From positions 1 to 9,006 of the forward strand of contig CAZMSZ010000318.1 in assembly GCA_964569055.1 (NCBI GenBank): DNA of 9,006 nt, written 5' to 3'. Below, piece after piece: positions 1-6,500 of the stretch; position 1 is the first letter of the stretch, and every line of letters starts with the position of its first letter. The translations under genes were made by a program, and so were the position numbers. Below the pieces are notes generated by a model. It saw only the letters and a program-made list of their open reading frames with translations. It searched no databases and was not told where the DNA came from. This stretch comes from JAWLGW01 sp964569055 (lineage in GTDB: Bacteria; Planctomycetota; J058).

Positions 1-2
1 AG

Positions 3-22
3 AGAGCGCAAAGACCGCAGAG
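3..22 (-). repeat. CTCTGCG-type degenerate repeat, copy 1
   Basis: Read on the minus strand this is CTCTGCGGTC-TTT-GCGCTCT. The same 20-mer with CCC in place of TTT occurs on the plus strand at 3151-3170, so 17 of 20 positions agree. Short runs of CTCTGCG also occur at 71, 97 and 115. It resembles the low-complexity 'ctctgcg' intergenic repeats I recall from several bacterial phyla; no function is assigned. Confidence 0.5.
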
Positions 23-109
23 ATCGGAGACGAGCACGAGCCGATTGGAATCGGCAGATCGGAGCGCTCGCTCTGCGCTAGCCGACTTCAGCGCAGCTCT
101 GCGTTCTCG

Positions 110-131
110 GCGATCTCTGCGCTGAGATCGC
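110..131. other. Hairpin upstream of the DUF58 gene
   Basis: A perfect 8-bp stem, GCGATCTC (110-117) with GAGATCGC (124-131), encloses the 6-nt loop TGCGCT. A G-T pair can extend it by one. No T-run follows on either strand, so it is not a typical intrinsic terminator. It may be part of the upstream gene's 3' end or a leader structure. Confidence 0.4.
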
Positions 132-191
132 TCGTTTGCCCCGGGTCGAGGGCGGTCCCTCGTGAGAGATCCGGGTTAGGGTGAGCGGCGC

Positions 192-1085
192 ATGGAATCC
201 TCCGCGACGCCCCCCCACGACCTCGCCGCGCTGCTGGCTCCGGGCGTGCTGGCGCGGCTGGAGCGGCTGGTCGAGCTGGCGCGCCGCGCCGCGCCGCCGC
301 GGCGGCGGCGCGCGTTGCGCCGGCCCGGCCGCGGGATCGAGCCGGGCGGGCGGCGCGACTACGCGGCGGGCGACGACATTCGGCTGATCGACTGGCCGGC
401 GTACGCGCGGCTCGAGCGGCTGCTGATCAAGGTGCAGGAGGAGCTGCCCGAGCCGCGGCTCGAGCTCGTGCTCGACGGGAGCGGCTCGATGGCGGGCGGC
501 GCGCCCTCGCCGGCCCTGCGCGCCGCGCTGGCCGCGGCCGCGCTGGCCGCGGCCGCGACCGCGCGCGAGGTGCGCGCCTCGGTGTGGTGGGCCGGCGAGC
601 CGGCGGCGCGCCTCGCGCTCCACCGACCGGGCGAGCTGGTGCGCCTGCTGCGCTTCTTGGCCGCGCGGCGCCCGGTCGGGCCGAGCGCGCTCGAGCGGAC
701 CGCGCGCCTGGTCGCCGACCGCGAGGCGGCGCGCGGCGGCGCGGTCGTGCTGAGCGACGGGCTCGACCCCGCGGCGTCGGGCGCGGCCGCGCTGCTCCGC
801 GCCCGCGGCTTCGACGCGCTGGTGGTCCTGTGCGGCGCCAGCGCCGAGCTCGATCCGGCGGCCGCAGGCGAGGCGCTCGAGACCGGCGAGCTCGAGCTGA
901 TCGACCGCGAGACCGGCGCGCGCCGCCGGCTGCAGGTCGGCCCGCTGGCCCTGGCCGAGGCCGTGCGCGCGCGCGCGGCGCGCGCTGGCGAGGTCGAGCG
1001 CCAGCTCGCGGCCGCGGGGATCCCCTGCGACCGGCTCGCGCCGGACGCGCCGTTCGAGGCGGCCGCCTGGGGGCTGCTGCGCTGA
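192..1085 (+). CDS. DUF58 (von Willebrand-like) protein, MoxR-partner type
   Basis: This 297-residue soluble protein carries the DUF58 signature. Residues 57-73 read YAAGDDIRLIDWPAYAR, the family's conserved block, preceded by the basic segment RRPGRGIEPGGRRD. A von Willebrand-like fold follows, with metal-site motif D95-x-S97-x-S99 (DGSGSM) and a second acidic loop SDGLD at 188-192. No signal peptide or membrane helix is seen, so it is probably cytoplasmic. DUF58 proteins are typically encoded beside MoxR AAA+ ATPases and are thought to work with them in folding, assembly or metal insertion; no MoxR gene is in this window. The ATG at 192 has only a weak GGTGAG upstream (179-184). The gene is first of four co-directional genes. 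An Ala-rich run at residues 111-123 comes from a 15-bp tandem duplication. The family call is firm; the client is unknown. Confidence 0.85.
   Translation: MESSATPPHDLAALLAPGVLARLERLVELARRAAPPRRRRALRRPGRGIEPGGRRDYAAGDDIRLIDWPAYARLERLLIKVQEELPEPRLELVLDGSGSMAGGAPSPALRAALAAAALAAAATAREVRASVWWAGEPAARLALHRPGELVRLLRFLAARRPVGPSALERTARLVADREAARGGAVVLSDGLDPAASGAAALLRARGFDALVVLCGASAELDPAAAGEALETGELELIDRETGARRRLQVGPLALAEAVRARAARAGEVERQLAAAGIPCDRLAPDAPFEAAAWGLLR
525..554 (+). repeat. 15-bp perfect tandem duplication inside the DUF58 gene
   Basis: GCGCTGGCCGCGGCC occurs twice head to tail (525-539 and 540-554). The unit is five codons, so the frame is kept, and it encodes an Ala/Leu run in the helix after the metal-site motif. 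It probably reflects replication slippage in GC-rich sequence and may vary between strains. Confidence 0.75.
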
Positions 1086-1144
1086 GGGGTCCCAGGGCTG
1101 GATGGCCGTGGCGAGATCGGGTACACCGCCGGCTCGCTGGGGGC

Positions 1145-1151
1145 GAGGAGG
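1145..1151 (+). promoter_or_regulatory. Shine-Dalgarno site fixing the GTG start at 1157
   Basis: GAGGAGG sits 5 nt before the GTG at 1157. This is the strongest ribosome-binding site in the left cluster. It selects the short 91-residue product over longer frames that would run back into the DUF58 gene. Confidence 0.65.
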
Positions 1152-1156
1152 CTGCT

Positions 1157-1432
1157 GTGGGGCTATTCAACGATCACTTCGTGGCCGAGGTCGAAGGGCA
1201 GCGGATCGAGTTCGAGGCGTTCTTGGCCGGGCTCACGACCCTGGGCTGCGCCTTGTTCGTGGACGGCGAGCGCGTGGACCACGTCGAGCGCTTCGGGCCG
1301 CTGCCGACCCGCTTCAGCCTCAGGCACCAGGCGGGCGAGCGCGCGATCCGGGTCGAGGTCACTCAGACGCTCGGGACGTCGGCCCGGCTGTTCGTCGACG
1401 AGCGCGAGCGCCGCTTCGAGCGCCTGGCTTGA
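1157..1432 (+). CDS. Small conserved-looking protein of unknown function
   Basis: This 91-residue product starts VGLFNDHFVAEVEGQRIEFE and ends in RERRFERLA. I do not recognise a named family. Alternating hydrophobic and charged residues predict a small, mostly beta protein, with two related turns, 'LFVDGERVD' near residue 34 and 'LFVDERERR' near residue 78, hinting at a two-fold repeat. There is no signal peptide or membrane segment. The start is the GTG with GAGGAGG 5 nt upstream. The same frame is open back to 584, but that part overlaps the DUF58 gene and has arginine-rich shadow composition. It begins 71 nt after DUF58 and ends 52 nt before the lipoprotein gene, so co-transcription is plausible. 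The general layout (N-terminal 'FVAEVEGQRIE', then 'VDGERVD') resembles small uncharacterised proteins in other high-GC bacteria, which is a recollection and not a database result. Confidence 0.65.
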   Translation: MGLFNDHFVAEVEGQRIEFEAFLAGLTTLGCALFVDGERVDHVERFGPLPTRFSLRHQAGERAIRVEVTQTLGTSARLFVDERERRFERLA

Positions 1433-1484
1433 CCCCCAGGGCGGCTGGCGTGCTGGAATGAGGGAGCGCGCTGCCGGAGATCCC

Positions 1485-1988
1485 ATGACGACCGCACGCC
1501 TGCCCTCCCTGCTCCTGCTCCTCGGCCCCCTCGCGCTGCTCGTCGCCTGCGGGAGCCCCGGGGCGCCCGCCTCGGAGAACGCGCCCACCTCGGCCGAGGC
1601 CTCGGCCGCCGAGCTGCGCGAGCTGGCGCGTTTGGCCGAGGTGGTCGCCGTGGGCGAGGTCATGGGGCGCAGCGAGGAGCCGCGCGGGGTGCTGTACGAG
1701 GTGCGGCTGGTCGACGTCCTCAAGGCCCCCGCCGAGGCCACGGCCTCGCATCCGGTCGAGCCGGGGCGGTCGGTGATCGTCTCGGCCTTCCTGTTCGTCC
1801 CCGGGCGCGAGCCGCGGGACGTGGGGCCGCTCACCACGCGCGAGCGCTACCTGTTCTTCACCGCGCCCACCGAGCGGCCAGGCGAGTGGCTCAACCTCGC
1901 CGACCCGGCGGCCTTTCAGCTCCCGGCCGCCGTGGACGCGGTCCAGCGGCTGCGCACCGACCTCGCGGAGGGCCAGCGCGAGGACTGA
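1485..1988 (+). CDS. Small secreted lipoprotein, unknown function
   Basis: From the ATG at 1485 the product is 167 residues with a clear lipoprotein signal: MTTAR, a hydrophobic stretch at residues 8-20 (LLLLLGPLALLV), and lipobox L19-V-A-C22. Residues after the cysteine are Gly-Ser rather than Asp, which would favour the outer membrane under the usual sorting rule. A low-complexity Ser/Ala/Glu linker (24-48) leads into a beta-rich domain: 'AEVVAVGEVMG', 'VLYEVRLVDVLKAP', 'PGRSVIVSAFLFV', 'RERYLFFTAP'. This strand pattern is common in secreted proteins of unknown role, but I cannot name a family. GGAGA at 1476-1480 lies 4 nt before this ATG; an in-frame ATG at 1458 would add nine non-hydrophobic residues ahead of the signal and is less likely. 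It is probably co-transcribed with its neighbours. Confidence 0.78.
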   Translation: MTTARLPSLLLLLGPLALLVACGSPGAPASENAPTSAEASAAELRELARLAEVVAVGEVMGRSEEPRGVLYEVRLVDVLKAPAEATASHPVEPGRSVIVSAFLFVPGREPRDVGPLTTRERYLFFTAPTERPGEWLNLADPAAFQLPAAVDAVQRLRTDLAEGQRED

Positions 1989-2026
1989 GGGGGGCCTCCC
2001 CGGCTGGCGTGGTCCCGCGCGGCGAG

Positions 2027-2047
2027 GTACCCTCGGCGCGCTGGAGG
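2027..2047 (+). promoter_or_regulatory. Possible -10 box and Shine-Dalgarno site for the coiled-coil gene
   Basis: GTACCCT at 2027-2033 contains a TANNNT hexamer, and GGAGG follows at 2043-2047. GGAGG is only 2 nt from the ATG at 2050 but 8 nt from the in-frame ATG at 2056, so the second ATG is the better start. The -10 assignment is weak because no -35 is recognisable. Confidence 0.35.
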
Positions 2048-2055
2048 ACATGCGC

Positions 2056-2997
2056 ATGAATTCGGCGGAGCTCCTGGCCAAGCTCGAGCAGCAGTACACG
2101 ATCGAGGACGTGCAGTCCGAGCGCGTCGAGGCCGTGTCGGTGATGGGGCTCGATCAGCTCGACGCGCTGATCGCCCAGGCGATCGAGCAGGAGACGAGTC
2201 AGCTGCGGGCGGAGCTCGCCGCCGCGCGCGCCCAGCTCGAGGAGCAGGGCGGCGCCGGGGACGGCGACGGCCTGGAGCAGGCGGCCGCGGAGGCGGCGCT
2301 CGAGGCGGAGAGCCGGGCCCTCGAGGCCAAGGCCCTCGCCGAGCAGCGCGCGCAGCAGGCCGAGGCGCGGGTCAAGCAGCTCGAGGCGCAGCTGAGCGAC
2401 GCCCAGGCTGGCGGCGGCGGCGGCGGCGACGACACCGCCCGGGTGAGCGAGCTCGAGGCGAAGCTGGCCGAGCTCGAGACGCGCGCGGCGCAGGCCGACG
2501 CCCTGGCGGCGCAGGTCGCCGAGCTCGAGCAGCAGGCCGGGGCGAGCGGCGAGGCCGACGCGCTGCGCGAGCGGGTCACCGCGCTGGAGGCCGAGCTCGG
2601 CGAGGCCAAGGCCGGCGCCGAGCGCGCCGCGGCGCTCGAGGCGGAGCTCACCACCGCCAAGGCCGAGGCGGACGAGGTCAAGGCCCTCGAGGAGAAGGTC
2701 GCCGCGCTCGAGAAGCAGGTCGCCGAGGGCGGCGACGGCGGCGACCCCGCCGAGCCGGTCACCGACGCCGATCGCAAGCAGGCCAAGCGCCTGGCCGAGG
2801 CCGTCCTCGAGGAGGTGTTCAGCGACGACGAGGCCAAGACCAACGAGGCCCTCGCCGCCGGCAACTTCCGCGAGGTGTTCGCCGACCAGCTCCACGAGGC
2901 GCGCCGCCAGTACGTGAAGCGCGTCCCCTCCCACGTCCGCGCCGAGGTCGACGCCTGGGACGAGACGCTCGCCGCGTTCGAAGCCAAGAAGTGGTAG
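2056..2997 (+). CDS. Coiled-coil protein with conserved C-terminal helical domain
   Basis: The product is 313 residues from the ATG at 2056 (two more from the ATG at 2050). A short N-terminal segment (MNSAELLAKLEQQYTIEDVQ) precedes two long coiled-coil stretches of Ala/Glu/Leu heptads at about residues 34-116 and 129-224. They are separated by a Gly linker (119-124) and followed by the acidic-Gly hinge EGGDGGDPAE. The last ~75 residues (from DADRKQAKRLAEAV) differ: a compact helical domain with 'EAKTNEALAAGNFREVFADQLHEARRQYVKRVP'. I recall similar tails on response-regulator-like and zinc-ribbon proteins of deltaproteobacteria and myxobacteria, but know of no assigned role. There is no signal peptide or membrane helix, so it is probably cytoplasmic, perhaps a scaffold or cell-organisation protein. 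It is last in the + cluster; its TAG stop shares its final base with a hairpin repeat. Confidence 0.8.
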   Translation: MNSAELLAKLEQQYTIEDVQSERVEAVSVMGLDQLDALIAQAIEQETSQLRAELAAARAQLEEQGGAGDGDGLEQAAAEAALEAESRALEAKALAEQRAQQAEARVKQLEAQLSDAQAGGGGGGDDTARVSELEAKLAELETRAAQADALAAQVAELEQQAGASGEADALRERVTALEAELGEAKAGAERAAALEAELTTAKAEADEVKALEEKVAALEKQVAEGGDGGDPAEPVTDADRKQAKRLAEAVLEEVFSDDEAKTNEALAAGNFREVFADQLHEARRQYVKRVPSHVRAEVDAWDETLAAFEAKKW

Positions 2998-3058
2998 CGG
3001 ATTCTTCGGCTGGTTCCGTGTGAACCGCCACGGGTCGTGGGTGAGCCGAAGAATCCGC
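2997..3058 (+). repeat. 3'-end hairpin repeat, copy 1
   Basis: A perfect 15-bp inverted repeat, GCGGATTCTTCGGCT (2997-3011) and AGCCGAAGAATCCGC (3044-3058), encloses 32 nt. Inside, GGTTC-CGTGT-GAACC forms a second hairpin, and CCAC-GGGTC-GTGG can form a third, giving a three-way junction. The first base is the last base of the coiled-coil gene's TAG stop. The core arms and loop motif recur at 3510-3572 (inverted) and 8722-8782. No T-run follows, so it is not a canonical intrinsic terminator, though it could act in termination or mRNA 3'-end protection. Confidence 0.85.
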
Positions 3059-3150
3059 ATGGGTCGGGGCTCGGCAGAGACATGGCCCTCGACACGAGGT
3101 TCAATGCTGCCGCTGGTAGAGAGGGGCGCCTCCCGAGGACGCGGAGCTTT

Positions 3151-3170
3151 CTCTGCGGTCCCCGCGCTCT
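3151..3170 (+). repeat. CTCTGCG-type degenerate repeat, copy 2
   Basis: CTCTGCGGTC-CCC-GCGCTCT matches the minus-strand sequence at 3-22 except for the three central bases. It is followed by a further near-repeat, CCGCGCTTCG. Confidence 0.45.
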
Positions 3171-3225
3171 CCGCGCTTCGTACCCCCGTCCGCTAGCCGA
3201 GGCGGCTTGCAATGCGACAGCGTCC

Positions 3226-3248
3226 CGAATCCGAATCGAATCCGAGTC
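3226..3248 (+). repeat. Degenerate tandem of CGAATC-like units
   Basis: Four adjoining or overlapping units of the CGAATC/CGAGTC type can be read: CCGAATC twice, then CGAATCC, then CCGAGTC. The related palindromic block CCGATTGGAATCGG lies at 41-54 in the left intergenic region. No function is inferred. Confidence 0.45.
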
Positions 3249-3340
3249 GGTAGGGAACGCCGGGGCGGGGGTCGGGGAGAGCTCGGTCGTCGTACCGCGT
3301 GCGAGGCCAACTCCTACCGAGTCCGTTGCCGGCGAACGTC

Positions 3341-3464
3341 GAGGCGCCGTACTGTGCGCGACAGCTCCGAGCCGTCCGTGAGCTGAGCTCTGAACGGCTC
3401 GCTTCGCGCGACAGCCCGAAAGCTGTCCTCGGCACGAAGGAGGCGCCGCGCTACGAGCGACAGC
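3341..3464 (+). repeat. Direct repeat pair ending in GCGACAGC
   Basis: GAGGCGCCG, 8 variable bases, then GCGACAGC occurs at 3341-3365 and again at 3440-3464, exactly 99 bp apart, with 20 of 25 positions identical. A third GCGACAGC at 3408-3415 lies midway, and just after it GACAGC (3410-3415) and GCTGTC (3422-3427) form a 6-bp stem with a 6-nt loop. Confidence 0.6.
3368..3401. other. Inverted repeat in the convergent intergenic region
   Basis: CGAGCCGT (3368-3375) and ACGGCTCG (3394-3401) form a perfect 8-bp stem around an 18-nt loop that itself contains GAGC-TGA-GCTC (3380-3390). The whole can fold into a bent hairpin. No T-run follows on either strand. It lies between two GCGACAGC sites. 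Confidence 0.5.
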
Positions 3465-3509
3465 ACTAACCTTGGGTCCCTGGGCGTTCTCCTGCCCGAG
3501 CCGCCCCAT

Positions 3510-3572
3510 GGTGATTCTTCGGCTCCCCTCGCGAGAGGTGGCGCCTCACCCTGAACCAGCCGAAGAATCACC
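3510..3572 (-). repeat. 3'-end hairpin repeat, copy 2
   Basis: A perfect 15-bp inverted repeat, GGTGATTCTTCGGCT (3510-3524) and AGCCGAAGAATCACC (3558-3572), encloses 33 nt. Read in the kinase gene's direction, the first arm supplies the TGA stop, and the loop begins GGTTCAGGGTGAGGCGCCAC, closely matching GGTTCCGTGTGAACCGCCAC in copy 1. The outer base pairs differ from copy 1 but remain complementary. Confidence 0.85.
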
Positions 3573-6500
3573 GCTCGCTGGCGAACACCCGCAGGCCGAC
3601 GAAGCCGGCCACCTCCTCGCCTGGCCTCACCAGCACGCGGGTGCTGGCGCCGGTGCGGGCGCGCTCCTCGGAGGCGGCGCCGCCGCGGAGGACGAGCTTG
3701 CCGCCGTCCTTGGTGGCGGTCATCTCGCGGACGTTGCCGACCACGTCCCACAGGCCCCAGCCGTTCTTGTCCTTGTCGAACGAGCGCACGCGGGAGAGGA
3801 GGCGGCCGCCGACGGCCGCGTGCTCCGCGCGCCAGGACTCGAACGCGGCGCCCCAGGGGAACTCGGTCCCTTCGGGGCCGCGCGCGGCGCGCTCCCACTC
3901 GCCCTCCTCGGGGAGCCGGAACGCCACCAGGCGCTTGCCCTTGCCGAGCCACTCGCAGTAGGCGCGCGCGTCGGCGAGCGACACGAACCGGACCGGCTCC
4001 TCGATGGGGCCGGGGAACTGCGGGGGGCGACGGCGGCCGGTCGCCCTGAGGAACGCCTGCCACTCGAGGCAGGTGACCTCGTGGTCGCAGGCGTAGAACG
4101 TCGCGGGGAGCTGGTGCTCGCGCCCGTCGGGCGCGGTCCAGGCGCCGCCCGGGATCTGGACCATGTCGCGGCCGAGCTCGTCCCACACCGCGCGCCGGCG
4201 CTCGTAGCGGGCGAGCTGCTCGTCGAGCCAGTCGCGGTCCTCGGGGCTGCACTCCCCCTCGATGTAGGAGGGGAAGTCGCGCAGCCGCAGCAGCTCGTCG
4301 AGCCGCTCGCCGACGGCGGCGTACGTCTCCCGCTGCTCGGGTTGCTCGCGCAGCTTGGCCAGCGCGCGCTCGAACCGGCGCAGCTTCTCGCTCTTGGCCT
4401 GATCGGCGGCCTGCTCGAGGCGCGTCACCAGCGCGGTGGCGCGCGTCAGCTCCTCCTCCAGCGCGGCCTGCATGACGTGCTGCAGCTCGGGGTCGGAGGC
4501 GAGCGCCTCGAGGGGCGTGCGCAGCTCCCGCAGGCTGGTGAGCAGCGCGCGGGCGCGCGGCAGGTCGCCCGCCCCGCCGCGGTCGACGAGGGTGGCCACG
4601 CGCTCGCGCGCCTCGCGCCAGCCCGGGGCGAGCAGCTCGAGCTGCTCGAGCGCCTCGCGCCGCCGCGCGAGCTCGGGCGGGCTCGCGTCGCCGGCGGCCT
4701 CGGCGGCGCGGTCGAGCGCGGCCCGCGCGCCGGATAGGTCGAGCACCCGGGCCGCCGCGAGCACGGCCTCGAGCTCGCGCGTCAGCGCGCCGGCCCGGGT
4801 GAGGCGCGCCTCGGCCGCGCTGACCTCCTCGAGCAGGCGCGCGATCTCGGCCAGGGCTCGCGGCCCGCCGGGGTGCAGCCGGCGCGCCTCCTCCAGCTTC
4901 TCGCGCGCCTCGCCCAGCCTGCCGCCGCTCTGGGCCGCCTTGCCGGCCACGATCAGGCGCTCGGCGCGCAGGTGGGCCTGCAGGCGCACCAGCTCGGCGT
5001 GGTCCGCGGGGAGCTGCCCCGCCGCGTGCTCGAGCAGGCGCGCCGCCTCCTCCAGCTCGCCCTGGTCGAGGGCGCGGCTGGCGCGCAGCAGCTCCGCCTC
5101 ACCGCTGGCCGTCGTCGGTTCGGGCGTGGTCGCCGCGCTCCCCGTGCCGCCCACGCCGGTCTGCGCGCCCGACTGCGCGCCGCCGAACGCCGCCAGGCGG
5201 GCCTCGAGCCGCTCGAGCCTGGCCTGCACCTCGGGGTCGAACGCGAGCCGCTGCGCGTCGCGGTACAGCTGCACCGCCCGCTCGGCCGTGTCCCGCCCGG
5301 CGGTCCCCTGGTCGAACTTGGCGACCAGCGTGTCGGCGTACTCCACCTGCTGGCGCGCGTCGTGCGCGGCGCGCTCCTTGCGCGCGACGGCGTCGCGCGC
5401 GCGCGCCAGCAGCTCGCGCAGGCCCTCGTGCTCGTCGTGGACCTCGGCCAGCGGGGCGATCAGGCGCACCGTCTCGGCGGGGTCGGTCGAGAGCAGCGCC
5501 TCGCCGCGCGCGAGCGCGCCCGCGATCTCCTGCGAGGGATCGGGGCCGCTCAGGGCGAGCGCCAGGGTGGTGGCGATCGTGATCACGAGCACCAGCACCC
5601 CCGCCAGGCCGCCCAGGACGAGCAGCTTGCGCCGCTCGAGGTCGTCGGAGGCGGGGGGCGGCGTGTCCGAGGTGTCGTCCAGGCGCGCCGCCGGCTGGAG
5701 CGGGATCGTGGGGGCGAACCCGCGCGCGCCGCTCGTCGAGCCGCTGGTGTCGAGCTCGACGGTGGGCTGCGGCGGGCGGCGGCTGGAGGCGAGGGCGGCG
5801 GCCGCCGCCGCCGAGCGGGCGAGCACCTCGCCGCTGGCGCGCAGCTCGAGGTCGCTCAGCACCTCGCCCGCCGTCTGGTAGCGGTCGGCGGGGCTCTTCT
5901 CCAGCAGCTTGAGCGTGACCTCGTCGAGCACCTCGGGGATGGGGCGCGGCGAGACGGCGGACGGGCGCGGCGGCGGCTCGACGATGTGCTTGCCGAGGAA
6001 CCCCATGGGCGTGTCCGAGGTGAACGGGAGCCGCCCGGTCAGCAGCTCGAACAGGATCACCCCCAGCGAGTACAGGTCGCTGCGGTGGTCGACCTTCTCG
6101 CCCGAGGCCTGCTCGGGGCTCATGTACTGCGGCGTGCCGGTGACGATCCCCTCCTGCGTGCGGTAGAGGCCGCCCCCCTCGGCGGCGGCCTCCTGCTCGC
6201 CTTGGGCGATCTTGGCGATGCCGAAGTCCATGACCTTGGCGACCTCGCCGCCCTCCTTGTCACGGACGACCATGATGTTCCCGAGCTTGAGGTCGCGGTG
6301 GACGATGTCCTTCTTGTGCGCCTCGCCCACCGCGCGCAGCACCTGCTTGTAGAGCTCGAGGGCGCGCTCGACGTCCATGGGCCGCTCGCGCGCGAGCATC
6401 TCCTCGAGCGTCTCGCCCTCGGCGAACTCCATGGCCATGTAGAACAGGCCGCCCTCGCCCTCGCCCGCGTCGTAGATCTGGATCACGTGCTTGTGCTGGA

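Larger units (their letters stand above)
1..191. other. Non-coding leader region upstream of the DUF58 gene
   Basis: No convincing gene is seen here. The stretch is rich in small inverted repeats: GCCGATT/AATCGGC at 40-55 (2-nt centre), CTGCGCT/AGCGCAG at 73-96 (10-nt loop), GCGATCTC/GAGATCGC at 110-131 (6-nt loop) and CGAGGG/CCCTCG at 147-162 (4-nt loop). It also holds four copies of the heptamer CTCTGCG (one on the minus strand at 16-22; plus strand at 71-77, 97-103 and 115-121). A TANNNT-like hexamer TAGGGT at 177-182 lies 9 nt before the ATG at 192 and could be a -10 element, but no matching -35 is visible. Whether the hairpins terminate an upstream gene or regulate the downstream one cannot be decided. 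Confidence 0.6.
3059..3509. other. Convergent intergenic region with octamer repeats
   Basis: I see no credible gene between the tail-to-tail coiled-coil and kinase genes. The open frames here are short, lack good start sites and have no domain-like composition. The region holds a CTCTGCGGTC-type repeat at 3151-3170 and four CGAATC/CGAGTC-like units at 3226-3248. It also has four copies of GCGACAGC at 3214, 3358, 3408 and 3457, a direct repeat at 3341-3365 and 3440-3464, and an 8-bp inverted repeat at 3368-3401. A small RNA cannot be excluded. Confidence 0.6.

Noticed and set aside
78..623. A 181-codon minus-strand open frame at the left end
   Set aside because: It overlaps the DUF58 gene and the hairpin-rich leader, and its Arg/Pro-rich composition is typical of a wrong-frame reading.
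2997..3058. Calling the hairpin a standard Rho-independent terminator
   Set aside because: The stem is strong but no T-run follows, and the sequence recurs with conserved loop motifs, so it is reported as a repeat with possible 3'-end function.
1891..3060. A 389-codon minus-strand open frame opposite the coiled-coil gene
   Set aside because: It is the antisense shadow of heptad-repeat coding sequence, which explains its LGLGE-like repetitiveness.
3037..3381. A 114-codon plus-strand open frame in the convergent gap
   Set aside because: It begins inside the hairpin repeat, has no ribosome-binding site, and runs through several non-coding repeats with no domain-like pattern.
3193..3435. Short minus-strand open frames in the convergent gap
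   Set aside because: They have Arg/Ser-rich shadow composition, no start signals, and cross the direct and inverted repeats.
3059..3509. A tRNA or structured small RNA gene
   Set aside because: No T-loop, anticodon arm or CCA-like end could be found. Only local hairpins are visible, so no RNA gene is claimed.
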